Assembly (NCBI RefSeq): GCF_019399235.1
Contig: NZ_JAELVH010000025.1
Location: 1 to 40,255, forward strand
From: Streptomyces poriferorum
GTDB lineage: Bacteria; Actinomycetota; Actinomycetes; Streptomycetales; Streptomycetaceae
Direction of reading: 5' to 3'
DNA: 40,255 nucleotides
Shown here: one piece after another, positions 32,860-40,255 of the stretch
Position numbering within the stretch: position 1 is the first letter of the stretch
How the letters are laid out: the number at the start of each line of letters is the position of its first letter
The notes under the pieces: model-generated
Seen by the model: the letters and a program-made list of their open reading frames with translations, nothing else
Told to the model about the DNA's origin: nothing
Database searches by the model: none
Made by a program: the position numbers and the translations under genes

Positions 32860-33116
32860 GATGGACACCCTCCCGGGGCTGAACCCCTGATCTCGAATGT
32901 CCGTCAAAGCGGATCAAGCCCGCCAAGGAGATGGACCCGAAGCCGGGCTGGGTGATCGTCTCCACGGTCGCGGTGGCCAAGGCGGCTGACAGACCATCAG
33001 AGGTCCGCGACCGGCGTTGCGTCGCACAATTGCGCTCCGCTCCCTGGGCACCAGCGGAGTAGGCGACGGGTGGGTCCGGGTCGCGATGTCAGTGGGCTGA
33101 GTTAGGTTCGCTGGTC

Positions 33117-33809
33117 ATGGACTCGGAATCTCTGTTGCAGCACCTGAGTAACGAACTCGACGCGTTCCGCGCATGCCTCGACGGTGATCTGTCCGTACCC
33201 GTCGAACACTGCGGCAAGTGGACGCTCCGCGACTTGGCCGAGCACCTGGGCAGCTCAAATATGTGGGCGGCGGCCGCAGTCACCGAGCAGCACGGCATGT
33301 ACGAGGCCACCTCGGCTCCGCGTGATCCTGACAAGTTTCTGCGGTGGTTTGAGGAGAGTTCAGGGACTCTGCTCAAGGCCCTCGATACCGACCCGAGTGC
33401 GAGCGCCTGGACTTTCCATCCGCCGCACACGGTGGGTTTCTGGCAGCGGCGCCGTGCGCTGGAGGCGCTCATTCACCGCTGGGATGCCGAGAACGCACTG
33501 GGCAGTAGTCGACCGCTCGACCCGGTCCTGGCCGGCGAAGGCGTGGCCGAGGTCTTCGACACGATGGCACCAAGGCAGATAGCCCGGGGACGAGCTCAGC
33601 ACCCGCGGCACGCCCTGCGTCTGCATGCGAAGGACACCGGAACATCCTGGGTGCACGGCCCTGGCACTGCCGTGGCCACGCTCACAGCGACGGCGGAACA
33701 GCTGGTACTGCTCCTGTGGGGGCGGATGCGCAGCGCGGATGCCGCCTTTAGCTGGACCGGCGATCAGGAGGCGGGGCTGCGCACCCTGGCTGGCACGTTG
33801 ACGCCCTGA
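33117..33809 (+). CDS. Mycothiol-dependent maleylpyruvate isomerase family protein
   Basis: 230 aa DinB-like four-helix-bundle protein. The N-terminal metal-binding helix reads WTLRDLAEHLGSSNMWAAAAVTEQ, a second helix RRALEALIHRWDAENALG carries the other His, and a C-terminal domain (TATAEQLVLLLWGR) completes the MDMPI type. Members use mycothiol, the actinobacterial thiol, to isomerise or conjugate substrates including antibiotics, or have unknown reactions. No strong ribosome binding site. It lies between IS remnants within the candidate island. Confidence 0.82.
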   Translation: MDSESLLQHLSNELDAFRACLDGDLSVPVEHCGKWTLRDLAEHLGSSNMWAAAAVTEQHGMYEATSAPRDPDKFLRWFEESSGTLLKALDTDPSASAWTFHPPHTVGFWQRRRALEALIHRWDAENALGSSRPLDPVLAGEGVAEVFDTMAPRQIARGRAQHPRHALRLHAKDTGTSWVHGPGTAVATLTATAEQLVLLLWGRMRSADAAFSWTGDQEAGLRTLAGTLTP

Positions 33810-33871
33810 CACAGTTCAGGAGCGGAGCCAGAGGCGGATTGCGGCGACCTGATACCTGTATCGGGTCGTCA

Positions 33872-34108
33872 TCATGCGGTCCCGGTGAGGTCTTTGATCC
33901 AGATCAATGAGGCGCGGAGGTGGAGTCCGGCTTGGTAGCTCTCGGGGGCGAAGCGGTTGGCGATGCCCCGCCACGCCTCGAGTTGACTGATCAGACGCTC
34001 GACGGTGATGCGCTCCTTTTACAGCCCGGCGTCCTGGGTGACCGGGCGGCCGCCCCGGCTCCCCTTCTTCTTCCGGTTGGCGGCCTGGTCCTTCTTCTCC
34101 GGGACGAG
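33872..34108 (-). pseudogene. IS5-family transposase C-terminal remnant
   Basis: The minus strand reads LVPEKKDQAANRKKKGSRGGRPVTQDAG then, after an in-frame TAA where a Tyr codon is expected, KERITVERLISQLEAWRGIA and SYQAGLHLRASLIWIKDL. This is the end of an IS5-type transposase, including the last catalytic Glu region (ERLISQL). The nonsense codon and missing N-terminal two thirds make it non-functional. Confidence 0.8.
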
Positions 34109-34128
34109 CTGGCGACCATCACGTCGCG

Positions 34129-34251
34129 GCACGGAACCTCTTCAACCGCCTCATGGGCATGCTGCTCCACTGCCTCCAGAACGGTCACACCTATGACGAA
34201 GCAATCGCCTTCCCGCAGCCCTCAGTCGGACATATCGCAACGGTAGCTTGA
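34129..34251 (+). pseudogene. Transposase C-terminal remnant (probably IS110 family)
   Basis: The plus strand reads ARNLFNRLMGMLLHCLQNGH, then TYDEAIAFP and a stop at 34251. This resembles the last ~40 residues of IS110-type transposases, which end in a short helix and a YDE-x-x-AF motif. It abuts the oppositely oriented IS5 remnant at about 34110-34128. Family assignment is tentative. Confidence 0.5.
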
Positions 34252-34325
34252 CGCTTATTCGCGTGGGATGCCTTGTCGCGCATGCAGGGGCGTGACGTAG
34301 CGGGTCGCGGTGACTTCTGTCAGCA
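34191..34325 (-). pseudogene. Orphan 5' end of a HipA-like kinase gene
   Basis: From ATG 34325 the minus strand reads MLTEVTATRYVTPLHARQGIP, clearly the same start as the kinase at 21850 (MLEEVVATRYVTPLREGGSLP). After about 21 codons the frame runs into unrelated, mobile-element-derived DNA and stops at 34191. This is probably the original chromosomal 5' end and promoter of the kinase gene, separated from its body by the inserted 12.5 kb. Confidence 0.8.
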
Positions 34326-34367
34326 TTTCGCCAGGCTATACGGCACCGCCGCCTGGAGATCCATGGA
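34289..34367. repeat. Right flank repeat (candidate attR)
   Basis: Direct, ungapped counterpart of 21814-21892. Similarity is strongest in the kinase codons and returns as an exact ATCCATGGAC at the far end. It ends about 75 bases before the stop of the flanking oxidoreductase gene, where ordinary chromosome resumes. Confidence 0.75.
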
Positions 34368-34441
34368 CCGGTGGTGGAGGGTGCCGCCCGGATCCACACC
34401 GGGCGGCGGCGCCCCCGACCCGTTGGCGGCCGCCTCACACG

Positions 34442-35557
34442 TCAGCGGCTCGAACTCCCGCCGCACACAGGTGCCGACCGGCGCCGTCGGAGCGCGCCGC
34501 TGTCACCGGCCGTACGGACGGCGGGGGCGACGGGGGCCCCGCCCTCGCGGCTGGAGGACAGCGCGGCCTCGGCCACCGCGACCGCCGCGTGGATGTCGGC
34601 CGCGGTCACCAACGGGGTGCGGCCGTAACGGATGTCGTCGCAGAACTCGGTGAACAGCAGGCGCAGTGCCGTCGTCGCCGCGGGACCCGCGACCTGGTGG
34701 GCGGAGCTGTCGCCGCCCGCCGTGCGCACCGTGACCGCCGGAGCGTCCTCGTCCGCGAGCACGTGGCCGTGCGAGCCGAGCACGCGCAGGCTGGAGGAGA
34801 CCGGGGCCGGACCGACGCCGGCGGGTGTGCGGGCGACGGTCACCGTGGCCACGACTCCGTTGCCCAGGCGGAGCGAGATGACCGCGGCGTCCTCGACGCC
34901 GTACGCGCCGTGCGGGCCGTCGAAGAGCGGCGCATGGGGTGCGGCGCTGCTGAAGGCGACGACCTCCTCCACCTCCAGGCCGGTGAGGTAGCGGATCGCC
35001 AGGGCCGGGTACCAGCCGAAGTTCATCAGTTCGCCGCCGCCGGACAGGGCGGGGTCGCAGACGAGTTCGGGGCGCTCGACGGTGGCGCCGTCGAGGCCGC
35101 CCGCCGCGAGCCACTCGGCGTCGACGGCCAGGGGGAGGCCGATCGCGCCGGAGTCGACCGTGCGCCGGGCACGGGCGATCTGCGGGGAGTGGAGGCGGTG
35201 CACGGCGGTGAGCAGCCCGCGCGAGCGATCGGCGGCCTCCCACAGCCGCTGCGCGTCCCGGGTGGTGGTCGCGGCCGGCTTGTCGACGATGACGTGACGG
35301 CCCGCTTCGAGTGCGGTCACGGCGAGGTCGGCGTGGCGCGTGGGCTCGCTGCACACGAGGGCGATGTCGCAGGAGGCGAGGCCCTGTTCGAGGTCGAGGA
35401 ACGGGATGCCGGTCGCGGCGGCCAGGGCCGCGCTGTCGTCGCGGAAGGGGCTGTCTGCGGTGTCGGCGCAGCCGATGACCTCGATGCCGGGCAGGGAGCG
35501 GAGCAGGGGCACGTAGTCACGGGCGTGCCGGACCCCGGATGCGATGAGGATCCTCAT
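34442..35557 (-). CDS. Gfo/Idh/MocA family oxidoreductase
   Basis: 371 aa NAD(P)-dependent dehydrogenase. The N-terminal nucleotide domain is atypical (ILIASGVRHARDYVPLLRSL in place of GxGxxG), but the catalytic-lysine motif HVIVDKPAATTT and the alpha/beta domain (GGELMNFGWYPALAIRYLTGLE) are clear. The far C-terminus (RRRRSAPVCGG) is Arg-rich. Its ATG follows the stop of the upstream oxidoreductase by one base, so the two are co-translated. Likely acts on a sugar or cyclitol. The 74 bases beyond its stop lead directly into the right flank repeat. Confidence 0.85.
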   Translation of the reverse strand: MRILIASGVRHARDYVPLLRSLPGIEVIGCADTADSPFRDDSAALAAATGIPFLDLEQGLASCDIALVCSEPTRHADLAVTALEAGRHVIVDKPAATTTRDAQRLWEAADRSRGLLTAVHRLHSPQIARARRTVDSGAIGLPLAVDAEWLAAGGLDGATVERPELVCDPALSGGGELMNFGWYPALAIRYLTGLEVEEVVAFSSAAPHAPLFDGPHGAYGVEDAAVISLRLGNGVVATVTVARTPAGVGPAPVSSSLRVLGSHGHVLADEDAPAVTVRTAGGDSSAHQVAGPAATTALRLLFTEFCDDIRYGRTPLVTAADIHAAVAVAEAALSSSREGGAPVAPAVRTAGDSGALRRRRSAPVCGGSSSR

Positions 35558-35558
35558 G

Positions 35559-36605
35559 TCAGCAGACCTCCTTGACGTCGACGGGGCGGGATTCGTCCGC
35601 GCTGAGCTGCGCGGCCAGGGCGGCGGCGAGGGCTGCGCGCACCTGGCGCGGTGCGGTCAGCGGGGCCGCGACGCCGTCCAGCACATCGCGCAGGTGCCGG
35701 GTCTGCGCGGTCATCGCGCCCTCGGTCGAGGCGGGGGCGACGGGCGACGCGGACCGCGTCCGGGGCTCGTCCTCACTGCTGTGGTGCAGGGTGCCGGTGG
35801 TGCCGGCGAGCATGAGGCGGCGCACGAACGTGCCGCGTTCGACGAGGGCGTAGCACAGCTCGATGGTGGCGAGGGCGCCGCGGGAGAAGCGGACGAGGAT
35901 CTGGAAGCTGTCGGGGGTGGGCATCCCGGGCGCCCAGGTGCGGCAGGGCCGGGCGAAGACCCGGACCGGTTCGTCGTCCATGAGCCAGGTCAGCAGGTCG
36001 AGCGCGTGCACGCCGTTGTGGGCCACATGGCCTCCGGAGCGGGACGCGTCCAGTTGCCAGCCCCGCCAGCCGCCCGGCCAGACGTGCCCGGTGTACCAGG
36101 TGAGATGAGCCAGCCGGGGCGTGCCGATCGCGCCCGAGGCGACGGACCTGGCGATCTCCAGGTGGACGGGCTGGAACCGGGCCGTCTGGGCCACGAGCAG
36201 CGGCCGGCCCGCGGTCTTCGCCGCGGCCAGGATCCGGTCGGTGTCGGGGACGCTCAGCGCTGCGGGCTTCTCCAGCAGGACCGCCCGGCCGGCCCGGAGG
36301 GCGGCCACGCCGAGATCGGCGTGGGACTCCGGGGAGGTGCACACGGCGGTGACGTCGACGGCGTCGGACCAGGCGGTCGCCGGGTCGGTGGACCAGGTGG
36401 CCCCCTCGGCGAGCGCGGCCAGTGCGGCGGCCCGTTCGGGATGGCGGTCGACGACGTGGGCGAGCCGCAGTCCCGGGACACCCGCGATCGCGGTGACGTG
36501 ATCGCGGGCTATGGCCCCCGCGCCGATGACGGCCACGCGGTGGTCGTCGGCCCGCTGTCCGGTATCGCGTGCCTGCTGCGCTCCGGGTACTGGGACGGGG
36601 TTCAT
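35559..36605 (-). CDS. Gfo/Idh/MocA family oxidoreductase
   Basis: 348 aa. Classical Rossmann motif VAVIGAGAIARDHVTAIAGV near residue 24, catalytic-lysine motif AVLLEKPAALSV, and the substrate-domain segment SGGHVAHNGVHALDLLTWLMDDE with the conserved His/Asp pair. Family members oxidise, epimerise or deoxygenate sugars and inositols. The ATG at 36605 has GAGGAG six bases upstream, so the 23-residue N-terminal extension seems real. First gene of an oxidoreductase pair, 80 bases downstream of the amidase stop, with a 27-bp inverted repeat in the gap. Confidence 0.88.
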   Translation of the reverse strand: MNPVPVPGAQQARDTGQRADDHRVAVIGAGAIARDHVTAIAGVPGLRLAHVVDRHPERAAALAALAEGATWSTDPATAWSDAVDVTAVCTSPESHADLGVAALRAGRAVLLEKPAALSVPDTDRILAAAKTAGRPLLVAQTARFQPVHLEIARSVASGAIGTPRLAHLTWYTGHVWPGGWRGWQLDASRSGGHVAHNGVHALDLLTWLMDDEPVRVFARPCRTWAPGMPTPDSFQILVRFSRGALATIELCYALVERGTFVRRLMLAGTTGTLHHSSEDEPRTRSASPVAPASTEGAMTAQTRHLRDVLDGVAAPLTAPRQVRAALAAALAAQLSADESRPVDVKEVC

Positions 36606-36632
36606 CCGCGACTCCTCACTCAGGGACTCCTA

Positions 36633-36659
36633 GACATCGGACATCTTATGTCTGATGTC
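36633..36659. promoter_or_regulatory. 27-bp inverted repeat before oxidoreductase pair
   Basis: GACATCGGACAT, spacer CTT, ATGTCTGATGTC: 12-base arms with one mismatch, containing repeated GACATC/GATGTC units. Centred 41 bases upstream of the oxidoreductase ATG. GntR-type regulators in Streptomyces bind comparable dyads, but no regulator gene lies in the window. It could equally act as a weak terminator of the amidase message. Confidence 0.6.
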
Positions 36660-36684
36660 CAGGAGGGAGTCATCGGGGTCCCCG

Positions 36685-38085
36685 TCAGGCGGCGGGCGGC
36701 GCCCCCCAGGGTGCCGCCCGCTCCAACTGGGCCGCGAGCGCGAGCAGTACACCCTCACCGCCGAGCGGTGCGGCGAACTGGGCGCCCAGCGGCAGGCCCT
36801 CGCCGTCGTGGCCGAAGGGAACGGCCATGGCCGGCATCCCGGTCACGTTGTAGACGCTGGTGAAGGCGGAGTAGACGGAGGCGTGCCGGTAGACCGACTC
36901 CGGTGCGGTGGTGTCGAGGGTGCCGAGCAGCGGGGTGGGCTGCGCCAGGGTCGGGCTGAGCAGGACGTCGAACCGGTCGAACGCCGCACCGACCTCCCAG
37001 CCGATCTCCTGGGCGCGGCGCAGCGCCCGGCTGACGTCGGCGGCGGGCAGGGCGCGGTAGGTGTCGTACACGACCCGGGTGAAGGGCTCGATGTCGTCGT
37101 CGGCCAGCGGCCTGGAGAGCTCGGCGAGCCGGGCGTCGATCTGGGCGACGAGGTCGGCCCCCATCAGGACCCCGGACGTGCGGCCCACGTCGGCGGGGCG
37201 GTAGCGGGCGGTGGTCTCGACGACGTCGTGGCCGAGCCGTTCACAGAGCAGGGCGGCGGCACGTACCGCACCCGCGCAGTCCGGGTGGACGTCGGGTCCT
37301 TCCGGCAGTGCGGTGTACAGGCCGATCCGGAGCCGCCCGGGGTCGCGGCGGGCCAGTTCGGCGAACGGCGCGGCCGGAGCCGGTGCCGCGTACGCGTCCC
37401 CGGGCATGGGGCCGGAGACGACGTCGAGGAGCAGGGCGCTGTCCCGGACGGTCGTGGTGACGGCGTGGTGGCCGGAGACCAGGCCGGACAGCGTGGTGGG
37501 GCGGGGCGCGGGCGAGACGCGTCCCCGGCTCGGCTTGAGGCCGAACAGGCCGCAGGCGGCGGCCGGGATGCGGATCGAGCCGCCGCCGTCGCTGGCGTGG
37601 GCGACCGGGACCATTCCGGCCGCCACCGCTGCTGCCGAGCCGCCGCTGGACCCGCCCGGTGAGCGGGCGGTGTTCCAGGGGTTGCGGGTGGGGCCGAAGA
37701 GGACCGGTTCCGTCGAGGCGTTGAGGCCCAGTTCGGGGGTGTTGGTGGTGCCGAGGACGACGGCTCCGGCGCGCCGGTAGCGGGCCACCAGTTCGCTGTC
37801 GCGCCGGGCGGTCGCGGCGGCGAAGAGACGGCTGCCGCCGGTCGCCGGCAGGCCCTCCACCTCGGTGCCGAGGTCCTTGACCAGTACGGGGACCCCGTGC
37901 AGCGGGCCCTTCGGCAGACCGGCCGCCACCTCGGCGAGCGCGGCATCGAACCGGCGGTGGACCACGGCGTTGAGGCGTGGGTCGTACTCCTCGATACGGG
38001 CGATCGCCTGCTCGGTGACGGTACGGGCGTCGGTGTCGCCGTTCCTGACCGCGTCGGCCGTGGCGACGGCGTCCGGGCCCCTCAC
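36685..38085 (-). CDS. Amidase-signature family hydrolase
   Basis: 466 aa serine amidohydrolase. The Ser-cisSer-Lys triad is visible: Lys in GVPVLVKDLG, the glycine/serine loop ARSPGGSSGGSAAAVAAG, and the nucleophile in SDGGGSIRIPAAACGLFGLKPSRG. It hydrolyses a carboxamide, identity unknown. GTG at 38085 overlaps the stop of the upstream flavin oxidoreductase by four bases (GTGA), which fixes the start and shows coupling; the open frame continuing to 38583 is antisense noise. Length is normal for the family. Confidence 0.92.
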   Translation of the reverse strand: MRGPDAVATADAVRNGDTDARTVTEQAIARIEEYDPRLNAVVHRRFDAALAEVAAGLPKGPLHGVPVLVKDLGTEVEGLPATGGSRLFAAATARRDSELVARYRRAGAVVLGTTNTPELGLNASTEPVLFGPTRNPWNTARSPGGSSGGSAAAVAAGMVPVAHASDGGGSIRIPAAACGLFGLKPSRGRVSPAPRPTTLSGLVSGHHAVTTTVRDSALLLDVVSGPMPGDAYAAPAPAAPFAELARRDPGRLRIGLYTALPEGPDVHPDCAGAVRAAALLCERLGHDVVETTARYRPADVGRTSGVLMGADLVAQIDARLAELSRPLADDDIEPFTRVVYDTYRALPAADVSRALRRAQEIGWEVGAAFDRFDVLLSPTLAQPTPLLGTLDTTAPESVYRHASVYSAFTSVYNVTGMPAMAVPFGHDGEGLPLGAQFAAPLGGEGVLLALAAQLERAAPWGAPPAA

Positions 38086-39308
38086 GCCACGTACCCGGCG
38101 GGCTTGCCCCAGGTCTCGCGACGGGTGGTGCCCAGGTCCACGAGCACGCAGCGGGTGCCGGTGAAGTTGGTCGGCATGCACTTGTTGCAGTGGATGCACA
38201 GGGACGGGGTGGTGGCGTCCTCGCTGATCCGGTTCACGAGGTCGGGCTCGCGCAGCAGGGACCTGGCCATGGCCACGTACTCGAATCCCTCGCGCATCGC
38301 GAGGTCCATGGCCGGCTTGTCGGTGATGCCGCCGAGCAGGATCATCGGGAGCTTCACGGCGGCGCGGATCTGCCGGGCGTCCTCCAGGAGGTAGGCGTCC
38401 CGGTAGGGATAGCTGCGCAGGAACCGTTTGCCGACGAGCTTCACCCCGAGCTTGATGGGCTGCGGCATGATCGCGGAGAAGTCGTCGAGCGGGGCGTCGC
38501 CCTTGAAGAGGTACATCGGGTTGAGGAGCGAGCTGCCCGCGGTCATCTCCAGGGCGTCGACGGTGCCGTCCTTCTCCAGCCACTGCGTGACGGGGATGGC
38601 TTCGTCGAGCCAGAAGCCGCCCGGGACCCCGTCGTCCATGTTCATCTTGGCGATGACGGCGATCCTGCCGCCGACCGCGTCGTGGACGGCCCGCATGATC
38701 TCCCGGGCGAACCTGGCCCGGTTCTCCAGGCTGCCGCCGTACCGGTCGGTGCGGTGGTTGACCTTGGGGCTGAGGAAGGAACTGGCCAGGTAGTTGTGGC
38801 CCAGGTGGACCTCGACGGCGTCGAACCCCGCGTCGACGGCGCGGCGGGCGGCCTCGGCGTGCGCCTCGGTGATGCGTCGGAGGTCGTCGATGGACGCCTC
38901 CTGCGCCCAGCTGATCGTGGTGGCGTGGAAGTGCCTGGACGGGGAAAGGGCGGGGGCGCCGTTGCCCTTGGGGTTGGCGACGGGCCCGCCGTGGCCGATC
39001 TGCGCGGAGACCGCGGCGCCCTCGGCGTGCACGGCGTCGGTGAGGACGCGCAGTCCCGGCATCGCCGCGTCGGTCCAGTGGATCTGGTGCCGGTCGGTCC
39101 GCCCTTCCTTCGCGACGGCGAGGTACGCGACGGTCGTCATGCCGACACCGCCCCGCGCGTAGGCGACATGGAAGTCGACGAGGTCCTGGGTCACCAGCGA
39201 CTTGTGGCTGAGCCCTTCGTAGGTCGCCGCCTTGATGACACGGTTACGAAGCTTCAGCGGGCCCAGCCGGGCGGGGGCCAGGACGTCGGGTGTCTCGGTG
39301 GGGGTCAC
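38082..39308 (-). CDS. NADH:flavin oxidoreductase / old yellow enzyme with Cys cluster
   Basis: 408 aa FMN TIM-barrel enzyme. Motifs: LGPLKLRNRVIKAATYEGL, AVSAQIGHGG, the active-site HLGHNYLASSFLSPKVNHRTDRYGGSLENRARF and ILLGGITDKPAMD. The C-terminus carries Cys in CIHCNKCMPTNFTGTRC, the spacing of the 4Fe-4S site in 2,4-dienoyl-CoA reductase and trimethylamine dehydrogenase-like members, although their extra C-terminal FAD/NAD domains are missing. GTG at 39308 has GAGAGGA upstream. It starts 16 bases after the ABC ATPase stop, in the same operon as the amidase. Confidence 0.9.
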   Translation of the reverse strand: MTPTETPDVLAPARLGPLKLRNRVIKAATYEGLSHKSLVTQDLVDFHVAYARGGVGMTTVAYLAVAKEGRTDRHQIHWTDAAMPGLRVLTDAVHAEGAAVSAQIGHGGPVANPKGNGAPALSPSRHFHATTISWAQEASIDDLRRITEAHAEAARRAVDAGFDAVEVHLGHNYLASSFLSPKVNHRTDRYGGSLENRARFAREIMRAVHDAVGGRIAVIAKMNMDDGVPGGFWLDEAIPVTQWLEKDGTVDALEMTAGSSLLNPMYLFKGDAPLDDFSAIMPQPIKLGVKLVGKRFLRSYPYRDAYLLEDARQIRAAVKLPMILLGGITDKPAMDLAMREGFEYVAMARSLLREPDLVNRISEDATTPSLCIHCNKCMPTNFTGTRCVLVDLGTTRRETWGKPAGYVA

Positions 39309-39324
39309 GCGTGGTTCCTCTCGG

Positions 39325-40255
39325 TTATACGTGGTGGCAGGCGACCCGGTGACCGGGCCGGATGTCCCTGAGCGGTGGCTCGGCCTCGGAGCACAGGCCG
39401 GTGGCCAGCGGGCAGCGGGTGCGGAAGCGGCAGCCCGACGGCGGGTCCAGGGGCGACGGGAGGTCGGCGGCCGGACCGTCGGACACGGTCGGGTCCGCTA
39501 CGGCGACCGGGCCGCGCTGGGCCTCGGGGAGCGAGGCGAGCAGCAGCCGGGTGTACGGGTGGACGGCCTCGTCCTGCATGCCGTCGGACGGCAGTACCTC
39601 GCAGATCTTCCCGAGGTACATCACCATGACGCGGTCGCTGATGTTCTTCACCACGGACACGTCGTGGGCGATGAAGACCATGCTCAGTCCGCGCCGCCGC
39701 GTCGCCGTCTCCAGCAGGTTGAGGATCTGCGCCTGTACGGACACGTCGAGGCTGGAGACGGGTTCGTCGCAGATCAGCACCTCGGGGTCCAGGAGCAGGG
39801 CGCGCGCGACGCAGACCCGCTGGCACTGGCCGCCGGAGAGTTCGTGCGGCCTGCGGTCGCGCACGGTCGCCGGGTCGAGGCCGACGTCGCGCAAGGCGGC
39901 GTCGATCCGGGTGTCCTTGTCGCGGGGGTCGTCGCCGCTCCCCCAGATCGACAGTCCCTCCCACACCAGGTCCTTGACCTTGCGGCGCGGGTTCAGGGCG
40001 GAGACCGGGTCCTGCATGATGATCTGCATCCGGGCGCGGGCCCGGCGCAGCTCCGCGGGGGCGAGGCCGGTGAGGGTCACCTCGCCGAGGCGTACGGTTC
40101 CCGAGTCCGGGGGCGGCAGCTGGATCAGGGAGCGGCCGACGGTGGACTTCCCGCACCCGGACTCGCCGAGAATGCCCAGGGTTTCGCCCGCCGCGACCTC
40201 CAGGCCGACGCCGGAGACGGCGTGCACCTTGCGGCCCCGGCCGGCCGGGTACTCC
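39325..40255 (-). CDS. Peptide-type ABC transporter ATPase (Opp/DppF), 5' end outside window
   Basis: At least 309 residues; the frame is still open at the window edge. Walker A GESGCGKST, Q-loop IIMQDPVSALNPRRKV, signature LSGGQCQRVCVARALLLDP, Walker B VLICDEPVSSLDVS and switch His in VFIAHDVSVV are all present. The C-terminal extension CRFRTRCPLATGLCSEAEPPLRDI is specific to oligopeptide/dipeptide importers, where these Cys bind an Fe-S cluster in some members. It couples ATP hydrolysis to import. Permease and binding-protein genes probably lie beyond the edge. Followed by the flavin oxidoreductase after 16 bases. Confidence 0.93.
   Translation of the reverse strand, partial: EYPAGRGRKVHAVSGVGLEVAAGETLGILGESGCGKSTVGRSLIQLPPPDSGTVRLGEVTLTGLAPAELRRARARMQIIMQDPVSALNPRRKVKDLVWEGLSIWGSGDDPRDKDTRIDAALRDVGLDPATVRDRRPHELSGGQCQRVCVARALLLDPEVLICDEPVSSLDVSVQAQILNLLETATRRRGLSMVFIAHDVSVVKNISDRVMVMYLGKICEVLPSDGMQDEAVHPYTRLLLASLPEAQRGPVAVADPTVSDGPAADLPSPLDPPSGCRFRTRCPLATGLCSEAEPPLRDIRPGHRVACHHV

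Noticed and set aside
33920..34246. Plus-strand 108-codon open frame
   Set aside because: Its first part is antisense to the IS5 remnant; the real plus-strand relic at its end is in a different frame.

Overview
This is high-GC actinobacterial DNA, almost certainly from a Streptomyces chromosome. Genes are dense, GTG starts are frequent, and purine-rich Shine-Dalgarno sites are common. The gene order (divergent EF-Tu tuf3, AlkD-like protein, uppP, second Lnt, ung, two FabG-like reductases, HipA-like kinase) matches what I recall of the S. coelicolor SCO1321-SCO1348 neighbourhood; that synteny is from memory, not computed. No rRNA, tRNA or CRISPR array was seen.

1-21.85 kb is core-like chromosome. 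It holds an MFS exporter with a broken frame, a spermidine-synthase-like protein, tuf3, an AlkD-like protein, a TVP38 membrane protein, uppP, small unknown genes, a flavin reductase, a universal stress protein, a SnoaL-like protein, apolipoprotein N-acyltransferase, and an FAD monooxygenase plus Gfo/Idh oxidoreductase pair divergent from a TetR regulator over twin operators. It continues with a lipoprotein, a TPR protein, uracil-DNA glycosylase, a peptide-type ABC binding lipoprotein, two FabG-like reductases and a HipA-like kinase/DUF3037 pair. Strong hairpins separate many units.

21.8-34.4 kb appears to be a decayed integrated element of about 12.5 kb. An imperfect direct repeat flanks it (21814-21892 and 34289-34367, offset 12,475 bp). 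The repeat covers the start of the HipA-like kinase gene and its upstream DNA. The left copy belongs to the intact kinase, which overlaps the 3' end of a tyrosine-recombinase fragment. The right copy is an orphan kinase 5' end. Between them lie a TnsA-like fragment, an RlmA/TlrB-type 23S rRNA methyltransferase, an erythromycin-esterase-family protein, a 5'-truncated Vat-type acetyltransferase, a double GNAT acetyltransferase, a frameshifted XRE-cupin regulator beside a 34-bp palindrome, an NfeD/flotillin pair, a lipoprotein/DUF6529 pair, a mycothiol-dependent-enzyme-like protein, and remnants of IS3, IS5 and probably IS110 elements and a second integrase. The macrolide/streptogramin theme of the left half suggests a resistance island.

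34.4-40.25 kb is chromosomal again and reads entirely on the minus strand. An Opp/Dpp ATPase (cut by the window edge), an old-yellow-enzyme family protein and an amidase form one tight unit. Two Gfo/Idh/MocA oxidoreductases behind a 27-bp inverted repeat form a second. Together they look like an uptake and catabolic locus for an unknown amide- or sugar-containing compound.
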